Positions 25,963 to 37,106 are shown, counted from the stretch's first letter. The stretch is DNA of 64,000 nucleotides from Saccharospirillaceae bacterium (GCA_021208685.1 JAJOJJ010000002.1:1-64000), one strand, 5' to 3'. Notes: generated by a model not told the origin, from the sequence alone. A program made the numbers and translations.

Positions 25963-28900
25963 TTAAGCCTCAGACTCCTCCGGCATTTTCCCCAAAAAGC
26001 GGTACAGCACCGGCACGACAATCAGGGTTAATAACGTCGAAACCAGCAGACCGCCAATAATCGCCCAGCCCATCGGCGACCACATGCTGGAGCCGGATAA
26101 GGTCAGCGGCAATAACCCCCCGATAGTGGTCAGCGTGGTTAACACAATAGGGACAAAACGGGTTTGCGCGGCAGCGGCAATGGCCGCCAGCTGTTCTATG
26201 CCTTCACGGCGCATCTGATTGGCGTAATCCACCAGAATAATGGAGTTATTCACCACAATCCCTACCAGCGACGTCAGGCCAATAAAGGCGGTAAAACTGA
26301 AGGTATATCCGGTCATAAATAACGCCAGCAATGCACCGATCAAGGCGAACGGAATAGCGGCAAAAACAATTAACGGCTGCACAAAAGAACGGAACTGCAG
26401 CACCAGCACAGCAAAAATTCCGAACACGGCCAGAATCAGCGCTTTGGCCATACCGCCAAAGGCTTCTTTCCGGTTGGCCTGCTCGCCCCCGATGGTAAAG
26501 TGCACACCTTCCGGCCATTCATAGTGCTGCAATTGTTCAGCCACGGCATTCGTAACGGCTTCGGTGGTATAACCCGGTAAAACATCCGAAGTTACCCGCG
26601 CCATACGCTCGGTATCAAAATGCTGGAAGCGGGCAATGCTGGTTTCCAGTTCAAGACTGGCAACCTGTAACAGCGGCACCAGCTTGCCCTGATCAGTCGC
26701 AATCTGAATATCATCAAAGGTTGCCAGTTCCGGGCGTGGATATTCCGACAACCGCAGCACTAAATTATATTCTTCGCCATCATCATCACGGTAAACACCC
26801 ATGGGTAAACCCACCAGCGCGGTACGGATGGTACGGTCGATGGTGCTGAGCGGAATACCCAGCATGGCGGCTTTATCACGGTTAATCTGCACATGCAGAT
26901 CCACCTTGTATTTGCCGACCGGATTATCCACACCCACCACACCCGGTGTTTGCTCCATCATACTGGCGACATCCAGCGATACCCGCTGAATCTGTTTCAG
27001 CTCTTCGCCCATAATGCGGATTTCAACCGGTGCCTCGACCGGTGGCCCCTGCATAAATTCCTTAACCGTAATCTGCGCTCCGGCAATCCGGCTCAGCTCA
27101 TCACGCAAGGATGAAACCAGAGGTTCAACCTGCGCCAGTTCATGCGCACTTAAGGTGACAAATAATTGCGCAAAATTCACCGTCTGCCGTGATGGCATAA
27201 TGTTGTAATAAATCCGCGGATTTCCCCGGCCAACGTTCTGCGCAATATCCACGACCAGAGGCTGTTTGCGTACCAGCGCTTCAACCCGCTGCGCCATGGC
27301 TTCGGTCTGTTCAAAGCCACTGCCTTCCGGCATATCAATATTCACCAGAATCATCGGTTTTTCGGCTTTCGGAAACAGACTGACACCAATAAACGGAAAC
27401 AGCGATAACGAACCTATTAACAACGCCAGTGAGATGCACAGTACGCGCTTAGGTTTAGCCAGCGCCCGGTTCAGCCAGCGCAGATAAAAACCGTCAGCAA
27501 TGGCTTCCAGTTTTCTCTGACTGCGGGTGGTGGTTTTTGCGGCTTTGCCTAATCTACTGGCCAATAACGGCGTTAAAGTCAGGGCAATTAATAATGATGC
27601 AAACAGTGTTAACACCACCGTCACCGGCATGGCGCGCATAAAGGTACCAGAGCCGTTCTGCATGAGCAGCATGGGCAAAAAAGACAGGACTGTGGTGAGT
27701 GTTCCGGAAGTAACCGCCCAGGCCACCTGCGAGCTGCCTTTAATGGCAGCATCGGCAGGGCTGTCGCCATCACGTAAATGACGGGCAACGTTTTCCACCA
27801 CCACAATGGCGTTATCCACCAATAAACCCAGCGCAATCACCAGACCAACAATCGACATCTGCTGCAAGCCGAAACCGGCCAGATCCACCCAGCCAATGGC
27901 AATAAAAATCGACAGCGGAATCGCGGCCACCACCACCAGCGCCGGACGCAACCCCAGCACAATCAGCGACAATACAGCAACCAGTATCAGACCCTGATTT
28001 AAATTATCGAAAAATCCATCGATCTGACGCTCGACACTGACCGACTGATCCATCACGGTTTTTAATGCAATATGCTGCGGCAGGCGTTTTTCATGGTAAA
28101 TATCCAGTACCTGCTGAATCCCCTCACGTACCTGAAATATCTGGCTGCCTTTACGCTGAACGACGGATAAAAAAACAGCTTTTTCACCATTTAACCGGGC
28201 GCGGTATGTGGGCAGACTTTCGGTTAATGAAATCCGGGCAATGTCGCGTAAATAAATCAACCGCTGCCCCTGACCACGCACCGCTGTATCGCCAATAGCA
28301 TCCAGCGATTCGTAGTCACCACTGGTCCGCACCGTAAACCGGCGCTCACCGGCATTGGCATGACCGCCGGGTAAATTCTGTGCCGCCGTGGCGACCGCCG
28401 CCTGAATTTCATCCAGACTGATGCCCAGACCATTCACTTTGCGCTGGTCTACCTGAATCTGAACTTCCAGCGTTGGCAATGCGGCAATATCCACACGTTT
28501 GACGCCACTGACACGCTCCAGTTTTTGTTCCAGTGTTTCGGCGTGCTTTTTTAATTCCGGATAATCGGCCTGCTCTGATACCAGTGCCAATTGCAGAATG
28601 CTGACATCCGCCGGGGATATTTTATCAATATCCAGATCGACAATACTGGCGGGTAACTGATCACGCACCTGAGATACGGCACTGACGACATCGTCGTATT
28701 TATCTTCCGGATCGGTACCGTATAAAAATTCCACACGGATAACGGCCAGACCATCTTCGACGCTGGTTTTAATTTCGCGTAAATCATCCAGTTCGTTTAA
28801 CGCGGCCTCCAGCGGATCAACCACCAGCTTTTCCATATCCAGCGGCGTTGTACCGGGATTAACCACTTTGATCACGGCGGCGGAGAAATCGAACTGCGGA

Positions 28901-29010
28901 TCTTCTGAACGCGGCATGGTAAAAAATGACACCACGCCGAGCAGCACCAGCAGTAAAAACATCACCCACGTAAACTGGTGATTGCGGATGGCGAGTTGAG
29001 GTAATTGCAT
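25963..29010 (-). CDS. RND efflux transporter, inner-membrane subunit
   Basis: This is a 1015-residue AcrB/MexB-superfamily transporter with 12 membrane segments and two large periplasmic loops. Typical segments include the N-terminal helix after residue 10 (FTWVMFLLLVLLGVVSFF), GLLVDNAIVVVENV in TM4 with the proton-relay Asp, and GIVVNNSIILVDYANQMRREG in the second half. It is shorter than multidrug AcrB (about 1045) and resembles the VexF/acriflavin-resistance branch with single-helix sequence starts. It works with the adaptor encoded 11 bases upstream. No outer-membrane factor gene is in the cluster, so a TolC elsewhere is needed. Confidence 0.93.
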   Translation of the reverse strand: MQLPQLAIRNHQFTWVMFLLLVLLGVVSFFTMPRSEDPQFDFSAAVIKVVNPGTTPLDMEKLVVDPLEAALNELDDLREIKTSVEDGLAVIRVEFLYGTDPEDKYDDVVSAVSQVRDQLPASIVDLDIDKISPADVSILQLALVSEQADYPELKKHAETLEQKLERVSGVKRVDIAALPTLEVQIQVDQRKVNGLGISLDEIQAAVATAAQNLPGGHANAGERRFTVRTSGDYESLDAIGDTAVRGQGQRLIYLRDIARISLTESLPTYRARLNGEKAVFLSVVQRKGSQIFQVREGIQQVLDIYHEKRLPQHIALKTVMDQSVSVERQIDGFFDNLNQGLILVAVLSLIVLGLRPALVVVAAIPLSIFIAIGWVDLAGFGLQQMSIVGLVIALGLLVDNAIVVVENVARHLRDGDSPADAAIKGSSQVAWAVTSGTLTTVLSFLPMLLMQNGSGTFMRAMPVTVVLTLFASLLIALTLTPLLASRLGKAAKTTTRSQRKLEAIADGFYLRWLNRALAKPKRVLCISLALLIGSLSLFPFIGVSLFPKAEKPMILVNIDMPEGSGFEQTEAMAQRVEALVRKQPLVVDIAQNVGRGNPRIYYNIMPSRQTVNFAQLFVTLSAHELAQVEPLVSSLRDELSRIAGAQITVKEFMQGPPVEAPVEIRIMGEELKQIQRVSLDVASMMEQTPGVVGVDNPVGKYKVDLHVQINRDKAAMLGIPLSTIDRTIRTALVGLPMGVYRDDDGEEYNLVLRLSEYPRPELATFDDIQIATDQGKLVPLLQVASLELETSIARFQHFDTERMARVTSDVLPGYTTEAVTNAVAEQLQHYEWPEGVHFTIGGEQANRKEAFGGMAKALILAVFGIFAVLVLQFRSFVQPLIVFAAIPFALIGALLALFMTGYTFSFTAFIGLTSLVGIVVNNSIILVDYANQMRREGIEQLAAIAAAAQTRFVPIVLTTLTTIGGLLPLTLSGSSMWSPMGWAIIGGLLVSTLLTLIVVPVLYRFLGKMPEESEA

Positions 29011-29021
29011 AACCCGCTCCT

Positions 29022-30176
29022 TTATTCAGCCGCAGCCGGTGCAGACGCCGATAGTGCCGGTTCGGCCAGCGCGTTATCCATCACCGTGACGGCCCGGCCA
29101 TGGCTCAGGTAAGGCGCACCGGCCACCACCACCCGTTCACCCTCCTGAAGACCTCCGGCAATCACCAGCTGATTATGATCCAGTGCCAGTAAAGGCAACC
29201 GGCGCAGCTCTGCCTGCGCACCCGTGGCGGTGTTTTGCACCACAAACACCTCAACTTCGCCACGCACACCCTGCTCAGGGATGCTGCGATCAGAGGTGCT
29301 GTGGTCAGGGTTACGCTGGTTATAGGTTCTGACCATGGCCCCCACCGGCAGCAGCACCGCTGGCCGCGTCCGGGCAGGCGTGATCACCGCGTGGCCAACA
29401 AATCCCGCCAGCAACGGCTGCTCACGTTTACCCGTTACCCAGAGTTCAATTTCAAAGGTCTGACTGGCGTCGGCGCGTCCTGCCAACTGGCTCAGCTCCG
29501 CCTGAAACACCTCGCCGGGATAGGCATCAAACCTGACGTCGGCGCGATCCTGCAAACGCAGACGCACAATGTCTTTGTCCGTCACGCCGGCGCGCAGCAC
29601 CCAGCCACTGGTACGGGCTGCAAACAAAAATACCGGCTTACCGTTGCTGACCATTTCGTTGGCTTCTACCGAACGCTTCAGTACACGGCCATCCGCCGGT
29701 GCACGGATCACCGCATGGCGCTGATTAAACCGCGCAACGGTCAGATCCGAGCGGGCAACATCCACCTGGGTTTCTGCGCTCTGTAACTGTTCAACCGACA
29801 ATGCATCCAGCCCCTGCAACGACTGAAAACGCGCCAGATTACGCTCGGCATTCGCCAAAACGGATTCAGCCTTGGCGACCTGGGCATCAATTTCTTCCAG
29901 ATTCAGTGCCGCCAGTACCTGCCCGGCTTTCACCCACTGGCCTTCATCCGCCGCCACCTGGCCGACCAGACCATTAATTTTGAAGGCCAGATTCTGTTCT
30001 GACTTATTTTCCAGCACGCCACTGATGCGCAGCGGGCGGGCGTAGTCCTGCCATTGCGCAGCGACGGTTTCAACCGGCACAGCCGGTTGCGATAACACTG
30101 GCAGCGCCAGGAAAACACTGAGAACAGACAGCAGAAAGAGGCCTGACGGCCGACCTTGCAGGCAAATAGAAAACAT
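29022..30176 (-). CDS. RND periplasmic adaptor (membrane fusion protein)
   Basis: This is a 384-residue adaptor of the HlyD/AcrA family. An N-terminal signal (LFLLSVLSVFLALPVLS, about residues 13-29) lacks a lipobox, so it is probably exported but not lipidated. It is followed by the split lipoyl domain (NLAFKINGLVGQVAADEGQWVKAGQVLAALN), an alpha hairpin (residues 95-140), the second lipoyl half (VIRAPADGRVLKRSVEANEMV), a beta-barrel and a membrane-proximal domain. It bridges the RND pump and an outer-membrane channel. It is first in the two-gene operon and divergent from the AraC-type regulator. Confidence 0.92.
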   Translation of the reverse strand: MFSICLQGRPSGLFLLSVLSVFLALPVLSQPAVPVETVAAQWQDYARPLRISGVLENKSEQNLAFKINGLVGQVAADEGQWVKAGQVLAALNLEEIDAQVAKAESVLANAERNLARFQSLQGLDALSVEQLQSAETQVDVARSDLTVARFNQRHAVIRAPADGRVLKRSVEANEMVSNGKPVFLFAARTSGWVLRAGVTDKDIVRLRLQDRADVRFDAYPGEVFQAELSQLAGRADASQTFEIELWVTGKREQPLLAGFVGHAVITPARTRPAVLLPVGAMVRTYNQRNPDHSTSDRSIPEQGVRGEVEVFVVQNTATGAQAELRRLPLLALDHNQLVIAGGLQEGERVVVAGAPYLSHGRAVTVMDNALAEPALSASAPAAAE

Positions 30177-30435
30177 AGGGCGCTCCTGTTTGTAATTATG
30201 CGGACCCGTTGATCATGGCTGAGAAGCCGGGGCTGACATCGCTTGCCCAGCGGCATGTTTACACCGAAAACATACTATGACGACAATGTGATCAGCGTCA
30301 ACACGACAGGTGTCCGGCTGAGGCTGGGTTGTTACAGGCCATTTCTGGGTGAATGTCTGCCAGATACCACATTGTTAAACGCTTGTTTTGCCGTACAGTT
30401 CTCCATTCTCACCACCTACAAAAAAAAGACACACC

Positions 30436-31452
30436 ATGGGCCCTTTAAACTGTAACGCTGACTCACTGCATATTTTGCTGCGCCTGCTGGCCAGCAATGG
30501 CATCAAAACCAAGCAACTGCCGCCAATGGATCTGCCGGCCGATGCACTGTTCAACAGCCGCAGCCGTATTGCGGTCAGCCAGATCCTGAACCTGCTCGAC
30601 TGGGCACAGGAACAGCTGCCGCAACAGAATCTGGCGCTTGATTACGGTCTGGCGCTGGCGCTGCATCAACCGCCGCTGTTCAGCACTCTGGCAGAGGGGT
30701 GCGTCCTGCTGCAGGAAGATAATCTGCTGTCACAGCTGTTCAGCCTGCACCCGGAAAATGACGGCGAAACCTGTCATATTGAGCTGCGCTGGCGTGCACA
30801 CCCGGCGCTGCCCCAGCGGCTGCCCGACACCATTCTGGACGTTATGCTGGCCTGGCTGCATGCCCGCTGCCTGCCGTTTATTGCCACCAGCCACCGTGAA
30901 ATTCAGCTCTTTCTGCCACAGACCTGCGAGCAGCCGCAGCGCTACGCCGCGTATGTACCACTGGCCATCCGCAGCAATGCGCCTTTTCTGGCGATCCGTT
31001 TGCCGCAACGATTGCTGCATGTGCCAGCCGATCCGCACAATCTGCCCTCGCTGCAAACCGGCCTATCAACCCGCGTCAGCCTGCTGATCAGCTGCAAAGC
31101 GGCCAATCTGCTGCGCGCTGAACTGCCCGCTCCGCCTTCTCTGGAGCAACTGTCACAAGCGCTGGAACTGAGTGAACGCACCTGCAAACGACGCCTGCAG
31201 GACAGCGGTACGCATTACCAGAAACTGCTGTCTGAACTGCGCCTGATTCAGGCCCGCGACTGGCTGCAACGGCGGATTTTTAACGTTACCCAACTGTCAG
31301 CGGAACTGGGGTATTCCAGCGTTGCTAACTTTTCCAAAGCGTTTAAAAAATGGTGCGGATATTCGCCCAGCCAATTGCACCTTATCCCTCCTGATAACAC
31401 GCACATCAAAGCGGCCGCAGCGGATCAGCAACTCTGCGAAGTTGACGCTTAG
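30436..31452 (+). CDS. AraC-family transcriptional regulator (Arabinose_bd type)
   Basis: This is a 338-residue regulator with an N-terminal ligand-sensing domain of the OruR/Arabinose_bd type (about 20-200) and a C-terminal AraC helix-turn-helix pair (about 240-325) ending in the typical YSSVANFSKAFKKWCGYSPSQ segment. Its start is not sharply defined. ATG at 30436 lies after an A-rich leader with no clear Shine-Dalgarno, and an in-frame ATG at 30388 would add 16 residues. It diverges from the RND operon with a 259-base gap and is its likely regulator (inference). Confidence 0.87.
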   Translation: MGPLNCNADSLHILLRLLASNGIKTKQLPPMDLPADALFNSRSRIAVSQILNLLDWAQEQLPQQNLALDYGLALALHQPPLFSTLAEGCVLLQEDNLLSQLFSLHPENDGETCHIELRWRAHPALPQRLPDTILDVMLAWLHARCLPFIATSHREIQLFLPQTCEQPQRYAAYVPLAIRSNAPFLAIRLPQRLLHVPADPHNLPSLQTGLSTRVSLLISCKAANLLRAELPAPPSLEQLSQALELSERTCKRRLQDSGTHYQKLLSELRLIQARDWLQRRIFNVTQLSAELGYSSVANFSKAFKKWCGYSPSQLHLIPPDNTHIKAAAADQQLCEVDA

Positions 31453-31497
31453 CACGTAACTGGGTTGAATAGCGCCACATTCCGCAGGATATTCAGA

Positions 31498-32163
31498 ATG
31501 AGCCGCGCCGTTTCAGACCCGAACAACGCCACCAGCTACCACCACGGTAATCTGCGTGAGGCCTTACTGAGTGCCGCCGTTGACAGCATCCGTGAACAGG
31601 GCGCCGAGAACCTCAGCCTGCGCGCCCTGGCAAGGGTGGTAGGGGTATCCCAAACCGCCCCCTACCGCCATTTTGCCGATAAAAACGGCCTGCTGGTTGA
31701 GCTCGCACGCCAGACCTTCGATGAACTCAGCGGCATCACCAGTGGCCGTATCGACGCCAGCCTGAGCTGCGCCGATAACCTGCTGCGCGCCGGTGAAGCC
31801 TATCTGCGTTATGCCATCGCCAATCCGGAAAAATACCGCCTGATCTTCGGCAGCAGCATTGTCCACCGCGAGCAATATCCGCCACTGCAGACAGCGGCCC
31901 GCAGCGCGTTCAATGTGTTGCTGCAACTGATGGCCGACGGCACCCGACGGGGCGAATTCCTGCACACAGACCCCATGATTCTGGCCAATAACTGCTGGTC
32001 GTCGATCCACGGTTTTGCCCTGCTCACCATCGATGGTGTCTTCGCCCGGAAAGAACAGCCACTGGGCTTTGACGACATGCTGACGACTCATTTACAGCTG
32101 ACCCTGCGGGCCATCAGCCGGGAGCCTCAGGAACGGCCCGATTTCGCCCCATTTTCTGACTGA
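31498..32163 (+). CDS. TetR-family transcriptional regulator
   Basis: This is a 221-residue regulator. The N-terminal TetR helix-turn-helix (SYHHGNLREALLSAAVDSIREQG, LSLRALARVVGVSQTAPYRHFADKNGLL) is followed by a TetR_C_33/WHG-type ligand domain. ATG at 31498 follows an aggat-like site; a TTG at 31465 is in frame. It follows the AraC-type gene by 45 bases in the same direction, so the two may be co-transcribed. It may regulate the RND pump or itself; nothing in the sequence settles this. Confidence 0.87.
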   Translation: MSRAVSDPNNATSYHHGNLREALLSAAVDSIREQGAENLSLRALARVVGVSQTAPYRHFADKNGLLVELARQTFDELSGITSGRIDASLSCADNLLRAGEAYLRYAIANPEKYRLIFGSSIVHREQYPPLQTAARSAFNVLLQLMADGTRRGEFLHTDPMILANNCWSSIHGFALLTIDGVFARKEQPLGFDDMLTTHLQLTLRAISREPQERPDFAPFSD

Positions 32164-32284
32164 ACAGTCAGTTTCCGGACATCACCACCCCCTCACCAGC
32201 CCAGTCGCAGTGCGGCCCGCAGGCGAACATCAGGCAATAACAATAAATTGGAACCATAGTCCTGTTTTTTACAGATTGGAGGAT

Positions 32285-32311
32285 GCCTAAGTCCGTTTTA
32301 GGCGCTATACT
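32285..32311 (+). promoter_or_regulatory. Candidate gcvT operator and -10 box
   Basis: An inverted repeat gcctaa-gtccgtt-ttaggc (32285-32303) lies just before tatact (32306-32311), a good -10 hexamer, about 135 bases before the gcvT start. No convincing -35 box is found at the correct spacing, so the promoter may need an activator or may be mis-assigned. Confidence 0.35.
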
Positions 32312-32445
32312 GCCGCCCTTTTTTACGATCCGAAACAAAGCATGCGCCTGCGTTTATGGCAGACAAAGCACCCCCGCCAGCGCACTGACGGGACAAAATA
32401 AAGACGCAAACGATCACATCACGACTGACTACAGCAGGACATAAC

Positions 32446-33540
32446 ATGGCCAAGCAAACCGCTCTGTACGCCAAGCACCTCGAAGCCAATGGCAAAATCG
32501 TCGACTTTGGTGGCTGGGATATGCCCATCCATTACGGTTCACAGATTCAGGAACACAACGCTGTGCGCGAGCAGGCCGGTATGTTCGATGTATCGCATAT
32601 GACCATCGTCGATGTGCGCGGCCCGGATGCCACCGCCTACCTGCAGAAGCTGCTGGCCAACGATGTCGCCAAGCTGAAAGAAACCGGCAAAGCCCTGTAC
32701 TCCGGCATGCTGAATCATGAAGGCGGTGTGATTGACGATTTAATCGTCTACAAAATGGATGGCTGGTACCGCACCGTGGTGAACTGCTCCACCCGCGAGA
32801 AAGATCTGGAGTGGATGGCACGCCTGAGCAAAGGCTTTGAAATCAGCCTCACCGAGCGCCCGGAACTGGCCATGGTGGCCGTACAGGGCCCGCAAGCCAT
32901 TGAGCGGGTAAAACAGGTTAAACCGGAAGCCGCCGGGCTGATCGACAGCCTGATTGTTTTTCAGGGTAAAGGCAAAGGTGAATGGTTCTACGCCCGTACC
33001 GGTTATACCGGTGAAGACGGTCTGGAAATTATGGTACCGGAAGCCGATGTGGCTGAATTCTGGCAGCAGCTGCTGGATGCCGGTGTGGCTCCGGCGGGTC
33101 TGGGCGCACGCGATACCCTGCGTCTGGAAGCCGGTATGAACCTGTACGGCAACGATATGGACGAAACCATTTCCCCACTGCAGGCCGGCATGGGCTGGAC
33201 CATTGCCTGGGAACCGGCGGAGCGTGACTTTATTGGCCGCGCCGCACTGGAAGCCGAAAAAGCCGAACGCGCCGCCAATCCGCAACAGGCCATGAAACAG
33301 GTTGGTCTGGTGCTGGAAGAGCGCGGCGTGATGCGCTCACACCAGAAGGTTGTGGTTGAAGGCATCGGCGAGGGTGAAATCACCTCCGGCACCTTTTCCC
33401 CCAGTCTGGAGTACTCCATTGCCATGGCGCGCGTACCGGTCGGCACCGCAGACAAGTGTCTGGTGGAAATGCGTGGTAAATTAGTGCCCGCACGCGTGGT
33501 CAAGCTGCCATTCGTCCGCAATGGTAAGCAGCAGTTCTGA
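32446..33540 (+). CDS. gcvT: Glycine cleavage system T protein, aminomethyltransferase
   Basis: This is a 364-residue cytoplasmic enzyme that transfers the one-carbon unit from the aminomethyl-lipoyl H protein to tetrahydrofolate, releasing ammonia. Family blocks are clear: [16 protein letters not shown] (37-52), [19 protein letters not shown] (84-102), [14 protein letters not shown] (184-197) and [22 protein letters not shown] (215-236). It is the first gene of gcvT-gcvH-gcvP. An agga-type site precedes ATG. No glycine riboswitch was recognised in the 282-base upstream region. Confidence 0.96.
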   Translation: MAKQTALYAKHLEANGKIVDFGGWDMPIHYGSQIQEHNAVREQAGMFDVSHMTIVDVRGPDATAYLQKLLANDVAKLKETGKALYSGMLNHEGGVIDDLIVYKMDGWYRTVVNCSTREKDLEWMARLSKGFEISLTERPELAMVAVQGPQAIERVKQVKPEAAGLIDSLIVFQGKGKGEWFYARTGYTGEDGLEIMVPEADVAEFWQQLLDAGVAPAGLGARDTLRLEAGMNLYGNDMDETISPLQAGMGWTIAWEPAERDFIGRAALEAEKAERAANPQQAMKQVGLVLEERGVMRSHQKVVVEGIGEGEITSGTFSPSLEYSIAMARVPVGTADKCLVEMRGKLVPARVVKLPFVRNGKQQF

Positions 33541-33589
33541 TACCTTAACGAATTCGTTTTACGCTTTTTATTTTTGAGTGGAGATCAAC

Positions 33590-33973
33590 ATGAGCAATAT
33601 CCCAGCCGAACTGAAATACGTCACCTCCCATGAGTGGATCCGCCTCGAAGCCGACGGCACCGTAACCATCGGCATTACCGATTTTGCCCAGGCTCAGCTG
33701 GGTGATGTGGTATTCGTTGAGCTGCCGGAAGTCGGTGCCGAAGTCGAAGCCGAACAAGACATCGCCGTGGTGGAATCGGTCAAAGCCGCATCCGACATCT
33801 ACGCCCCGCTGGCCGGTAAAATCATCGCCGTTAACGACGCGCTGGTTGATGCCCCGGAAATGGCCAACGAAGATCCGTACGGCAAGGCCTGGTTCTTCAA
33901 AATGGAAGTTGCCAACGCTGACGACCTGAACAACCTGCTCGACGCCGAAGCCTACGCAGCCGCCTGCGAATAA
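33590..33973 (+). CDS. gcvH: Glycine cleavage system H protein
   Basis: This is a 127-residue lipoyl carrier protein that shuttles the aminomethyl group between P, T and L proteins. The lipoylated residue is Lys65 in [14 protein letters not shown]. The start at 33590 follows gtggag with 6-base spacing; an in-frame ATG at 33578 would place the Shine-Dalgarno inside the coding sequence and is rejected. It lies between gcvT and gcvP with gaps of 49 and 105 bases. Confidence 0.96.
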   Translation: MSNIPAELKYVTSHEWIRLEADGTVTIGITDFAQAQLGDVVFVELPEVGAEVEAEQDIAVVESVKAASDIYAPLAGKIIAVNDALVDAPEMANEDPYGKAWFFKMEVANADDLNNLLDAEAYAAACE

Positions 33974-34078
33974 GACGCTTCTGCCCGTCTGCGGCACAGC
34001 CGCAGGCGGAATGTCGTTAATACTGTTAATGGCACATTCTCACCAAGCGCATCCGTTTTAACTTTTTTGAGTTCTCCC

Positions 34079-37009
34079 ATGACCACACTGTCTCTTAAAG
34101 ATCTGGAACAACGCGATAATTTTATCGGCCGTCATATTGCCTCCAATGGCGCAGGCCCGGACAACAACGAAGAAGCCGCCCTGCTGGCAGCCGTGGGGGC
34201 CGACTCACTGGAAGCCCTGACCGCTGAAATCGTCCCGGCCGATATTCTGCGTGCGCCCTTCCTTGATATTGCCGACGGTAAAACGGAATACGACGCGCTG
34301 AATTATTTAAAAGCGCTGGCCGCCAAAAATAAGATCTTTAAGAGCTACATTGGCCTGGGTTATCACGACACCATCATTCCGCCGGTGATTCTGCGCAATG
34401 TGCTGGAAAATCCGGGCTGGTACACCGCCTACACGCCTTATCAGCCGGAAATTGCCCAGGGCCGTCTGGAAGCCCTGCTCAACTACCAGCAAATGGTGAT
34501 CGACTTTACCGGCATGGAACTGGCTAACGCCTCCCTGCTGGACGAAGGCACCGCCGCTGCCGAAGCCATGGCCATGGCCAAGCGCTCGGTAAAGAAAAAC
34601 AAATCCAACACCTTCTACATTGATGAAAACTGCTTGCCGCAGACCATCGATGTGGTCAAAACCCGTGCCGAAGCCTTTGGCTGGGACGTACTGGTTGGCC
34701 CGGCGGATGCCGCCGCCGACGCCGATGTATTCGGTGCCTTATTCCAGTATCCGGGTAAAAACGGTGACGTGCGTGACTTCACCGAGGTGATTACCGCCCT
34801 GCACGCCAAAGACGCACTGGCTGCGGTGGCCACCGACCTGATGGCGCTGGTGATGCTGAAAGCACCGGGCGAAATGGGTGCCGACATTGTTCTGGGTAAC
34901 GCCCAGCACTTCGGTGTGCCGATGGGCTTTGGTGGCCCGCATGCGGCATTCTTCGCCACCCGCGATGCCTACAAGCGCAATATTCCGGGCCGTATTATCG
35001 GTGTTTCTATCGACGCTCAGGGCAAACCTGCGCTGCGTATGGCACTGCAGACCCGTGAACAGCATATCCGCCGCGAGAAGGCCAACTCCAACATCTGTAC
35101 TGCACAGGTGCTGCTGGCCAACCTGAGTTCCTTCTACGCCGTCTACCACGGCCCACAGGGTCTGAAGACCATCGCTGGCCGCATTCATCGCTTAACCGAT
35201 ATTCTGGCAGCTGGCCTCTCTTCTTCTCAAGGACAGGCTCAAGGCATTGAACTGGTCAACAACCACTGGTTCGACACCCTGACCTTTAACGCCAGCGACA
35301 AAGCCGCGGTACTGGCCCGTGCCGAAGCGCGTGAAGTGAACCTGCGCGACGACGCCGCTCTGGGTATGGCCGCGAACACTCTGGGGGTCAGCCTGCACGA
35401 GAAAACCTCTGCCGCCGACGTACAGGAACTGTTCGATATTATTCTCGGCGAAGGTCACGGTCTGGATGTCTACGCACTGGATGCGCAGATTGTTGCCAGC
35501 GGCTCCAACAGCATCGACGCCGGTCAGGCGCGCAACACCGCCTTCCTGACCCACCCGACTTTCAACCGCTACCATACCGAGCATGAAATGCTGCGTTATA
35601 TGAAGCGTCTGGAGTCGAAAGACCTGGCTATGAACCACAGCATGATCACGCTGGGTTCCTGCACCATGAAACTGAACGCCACCACCGAGATGATCCCGGT
35701 CACCTGGCCTGAGTTCTCCAACATTCACCCGTTCGCGCCTAAATCACAGACCATTGGCTACGAACAGATGATTGCCGAGCTGGACGACTACCTCAAAGCC
35801 GTTACCGGTTTTGACGCCATCTGTATGCAACCGAACTCCGGTGCTCAGGGCGAATACGCCGGTTTGCTGGCGATCAAGAAATACCACGAGAGCCGTGGCG
35901 AAGGTCACCGTAACGTCTGTCTGATTCCGCGCTCGGCCCACGGGACTAACCCGGCGTCGGCGCAAATGGCCTCGATGCGCGTTGTAGTCACCAACTGCGA
36001 TGACGAAGGTAACGTCGACTTTGACGACCTGAAGAAAAAAGCCGAAGAAGTGGGCGACCAGCTGTCATGCCTGATGCTGACCTACCCGTCGACCCACGGC
36101 ATTTACGAACAGGGCGTGCGCGAAATCTGCGATCTGGTACACAGCCTCGGCGGTCAGGTGTATATGGACGGTGCCAACCTCAACGCACAGGTAGGTATTA
36201 CCCAGCCGGCCTTTATCGGTGCCGACGTATCGCACATGAACCTGCACAAAACCTTTGCTATTCCACACGGCGGCGGCGGCCCGGGCATGGGCCCGATCGG
36301 TGTGGCCAAACACCTCGCGCCATTCGTGGCCAACCACGCGGTACGCCCGCTGGACAACGAAGCCAAAGGCAATGGTGCGGTATCGGCTGCGCCTTACGGT
36401 TCCGCCAGCATTCTCACCATCAGCTGGATGTACATCACCCTGATGGGCGGCAAAGGCCTGCGCCGTGCGACCCAGAACGCACTGCTGAAAGCCAACTACC
36501 TGGCCAAGCGTCTGTCGGCTCATTACCCGATACTGTACTCCGGCCAGAACGGCCGCGTGGCGCACGAATGCATCGTGGACCTGCGCCCGCTGAAAGCCGA
36601 AAGCGGCATTACCGAAGTGGATATCGCCAAACGCTTAATGGACTACGGTTTCCACGCTCCGACCATGTCGTTCCCGGTAGCGGGCACCTTTATGATCGAG
36701 CCGACCGAATCGGAATCCAAAGCCGAAATCGACCGCTTTGCCGATGCCATGATCAGCATTAAAGGCGAAATCGACGCGGTACTGCGCGGCGAACTGGATG
36801 CGGAAAACAACCCGCTGAAAAACGCCCCGCACACCGCCCCGGTCATTGCCGGAGAATGGGACCGCCCGTACAGCCGCGAACTGGCCGCTTACCCGGTTAA
36901 AGAACTCGGTGCCCATAAATTCTGGCCAACCGTTGGCCGTATTGATGATGTGTACGGCGACCGTAACCTGATTTGTTCGTGTCCGGCGATTGAGAATTAC
37001 GAAGAGTAA
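34079..37009 (+). CDS. gcvP: Glycine dehydrogenase (decarboxylating), P protein
   Basis: This is a 976-residue PLP-dependent P protein that decarboxylates glycine and loads the remaining aminomethyl group onto GcvH. Both halves of the fused alpha-beta form are present. N-terminal blocks include [27 protein letters not shown] and [20 protein letters not shown]. The PLP lysine is in the C-terminal half in [21 protein letters not shown] at 34079 is preferred over TTG at 34067. It ends the operon; REP palindromes and a terminator follow. The L protein (lpd) is not in this window. Confidence 0.96.
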   Translation: MTTLSLKDLEQRDNFIGRHIASNGAGPDNNEEAALLAAVGADSLEALTAEIVPADILRAPFLDIADGKTEYDALNYLKALAAKNKIFKSYIGLGYHDTIIPPVILRNVLENPGWYTAYTPYQPEIAQGRLEALLNYQQMVIDFTGMELANASLLDEGTAAAEAMAMAKRSVKKNKSNTFYIDENCLPQTIDVVKTRAEAFGWDVLVGPADAAADADVFGALFQYPGKNGDVRDFTEVITALHAKDALAAVATDLMALVMLKAPGEMGADIVLGNAQHFGVPMGFGGPHAAFFATRDAYKRNIPGRIIGVSIDAQGKPALRMALQTREQHIRREKANSNICTAQVLLANLSSFYAVYHGPQGLKTIAGRIHRLTDILAAGLSSSQGQAQGIELVNNHWFDTLTFNASDKAAVLARAEAREVNLRDDAALGMAANTLGVSLHEKTSAADVQELFDIILGEGHGLDVYALDAQIVASGSNSIDAGQARNTAFLTHPTFNRYHTEHEMLRYMKRLESKDLAMNHSMITLGSCTMKLNATTEMIPVTWPEFSNIHPFAPKSQTIGYEQMIAELDDYLKAVTGFDAICMQPNSGAQGEYAGLLAIKKYHESRGEGHRNVCLIPRSAHGTNPASAQMASMRVVVTNCDDEGNVDFDDLKKKAEEVGDQLSCLMLTYPSTHGIYEQGVREICDLVHSLGGQVYMDGANLNAQVGITQPAFIGADVSHMNLHKTFAIPHGGGGPGMGPIGVAKHLAPFVANHAVRPLDNEAKGNGAVSAAPYGSASILTISWMYITLMGGKGLRRATQNALLKANYLAKRLSAHYPILYSGQNGRVAHECIVDLRPLKAESGITEVDIAKRLMDYGFHAPTMSFPVAGTFMIEPTESESKAEIDRFADAMISIKGEIDAVLRGELDAENNPLKNAPHTAPVIAGEWDRPYSRELAAYPVKELGAHKFWPTVGRIDDVYGDRNLICSCPAIENYEE

Positions 37010-37016
37010 TTCGTAG

Positions 37017-37033
37017 GGTGCGCACTGCGCACC
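37017..37033. repeat. REP-like palindrome, class GTAGGGTG
   Basis: The arms ggtgcgca/tgcgcacc surround one base, preceded by gta. The same arrangement, gtagggtg-gcac-tgc-cacc, recurs at 53442-53462 with compensating changes in both arms, which shows that the pairing is conserved. Confidence 0.7.
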
Positions 37034-37062
37034 ATCTCCTCATTCCCACGCTCTGTTTCTCG

Positions 37063-37083
37063 TTCCCACGCTCCGCGTGGGAA
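37063..37083. repeat. REP-like palindrome (ttcccacgc type)
   Basis: A 9-bp stem ttcccacgc/gcgtgggaa with loop tcc. The same unit occurs at about 37887, 38046 and 40515. It is part of the BIME family described for the clusters near 38 kb. Confidence 0.8.
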
Positions 37084-37106
37084 TGCAGTGGACGATATAA
37101 AATACC

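Noticed and set aside
32164-32445. Glycine riboswitch upstream of gcvT
   Set aside because: The conserved aptamer segments were looked for and not found by eye.
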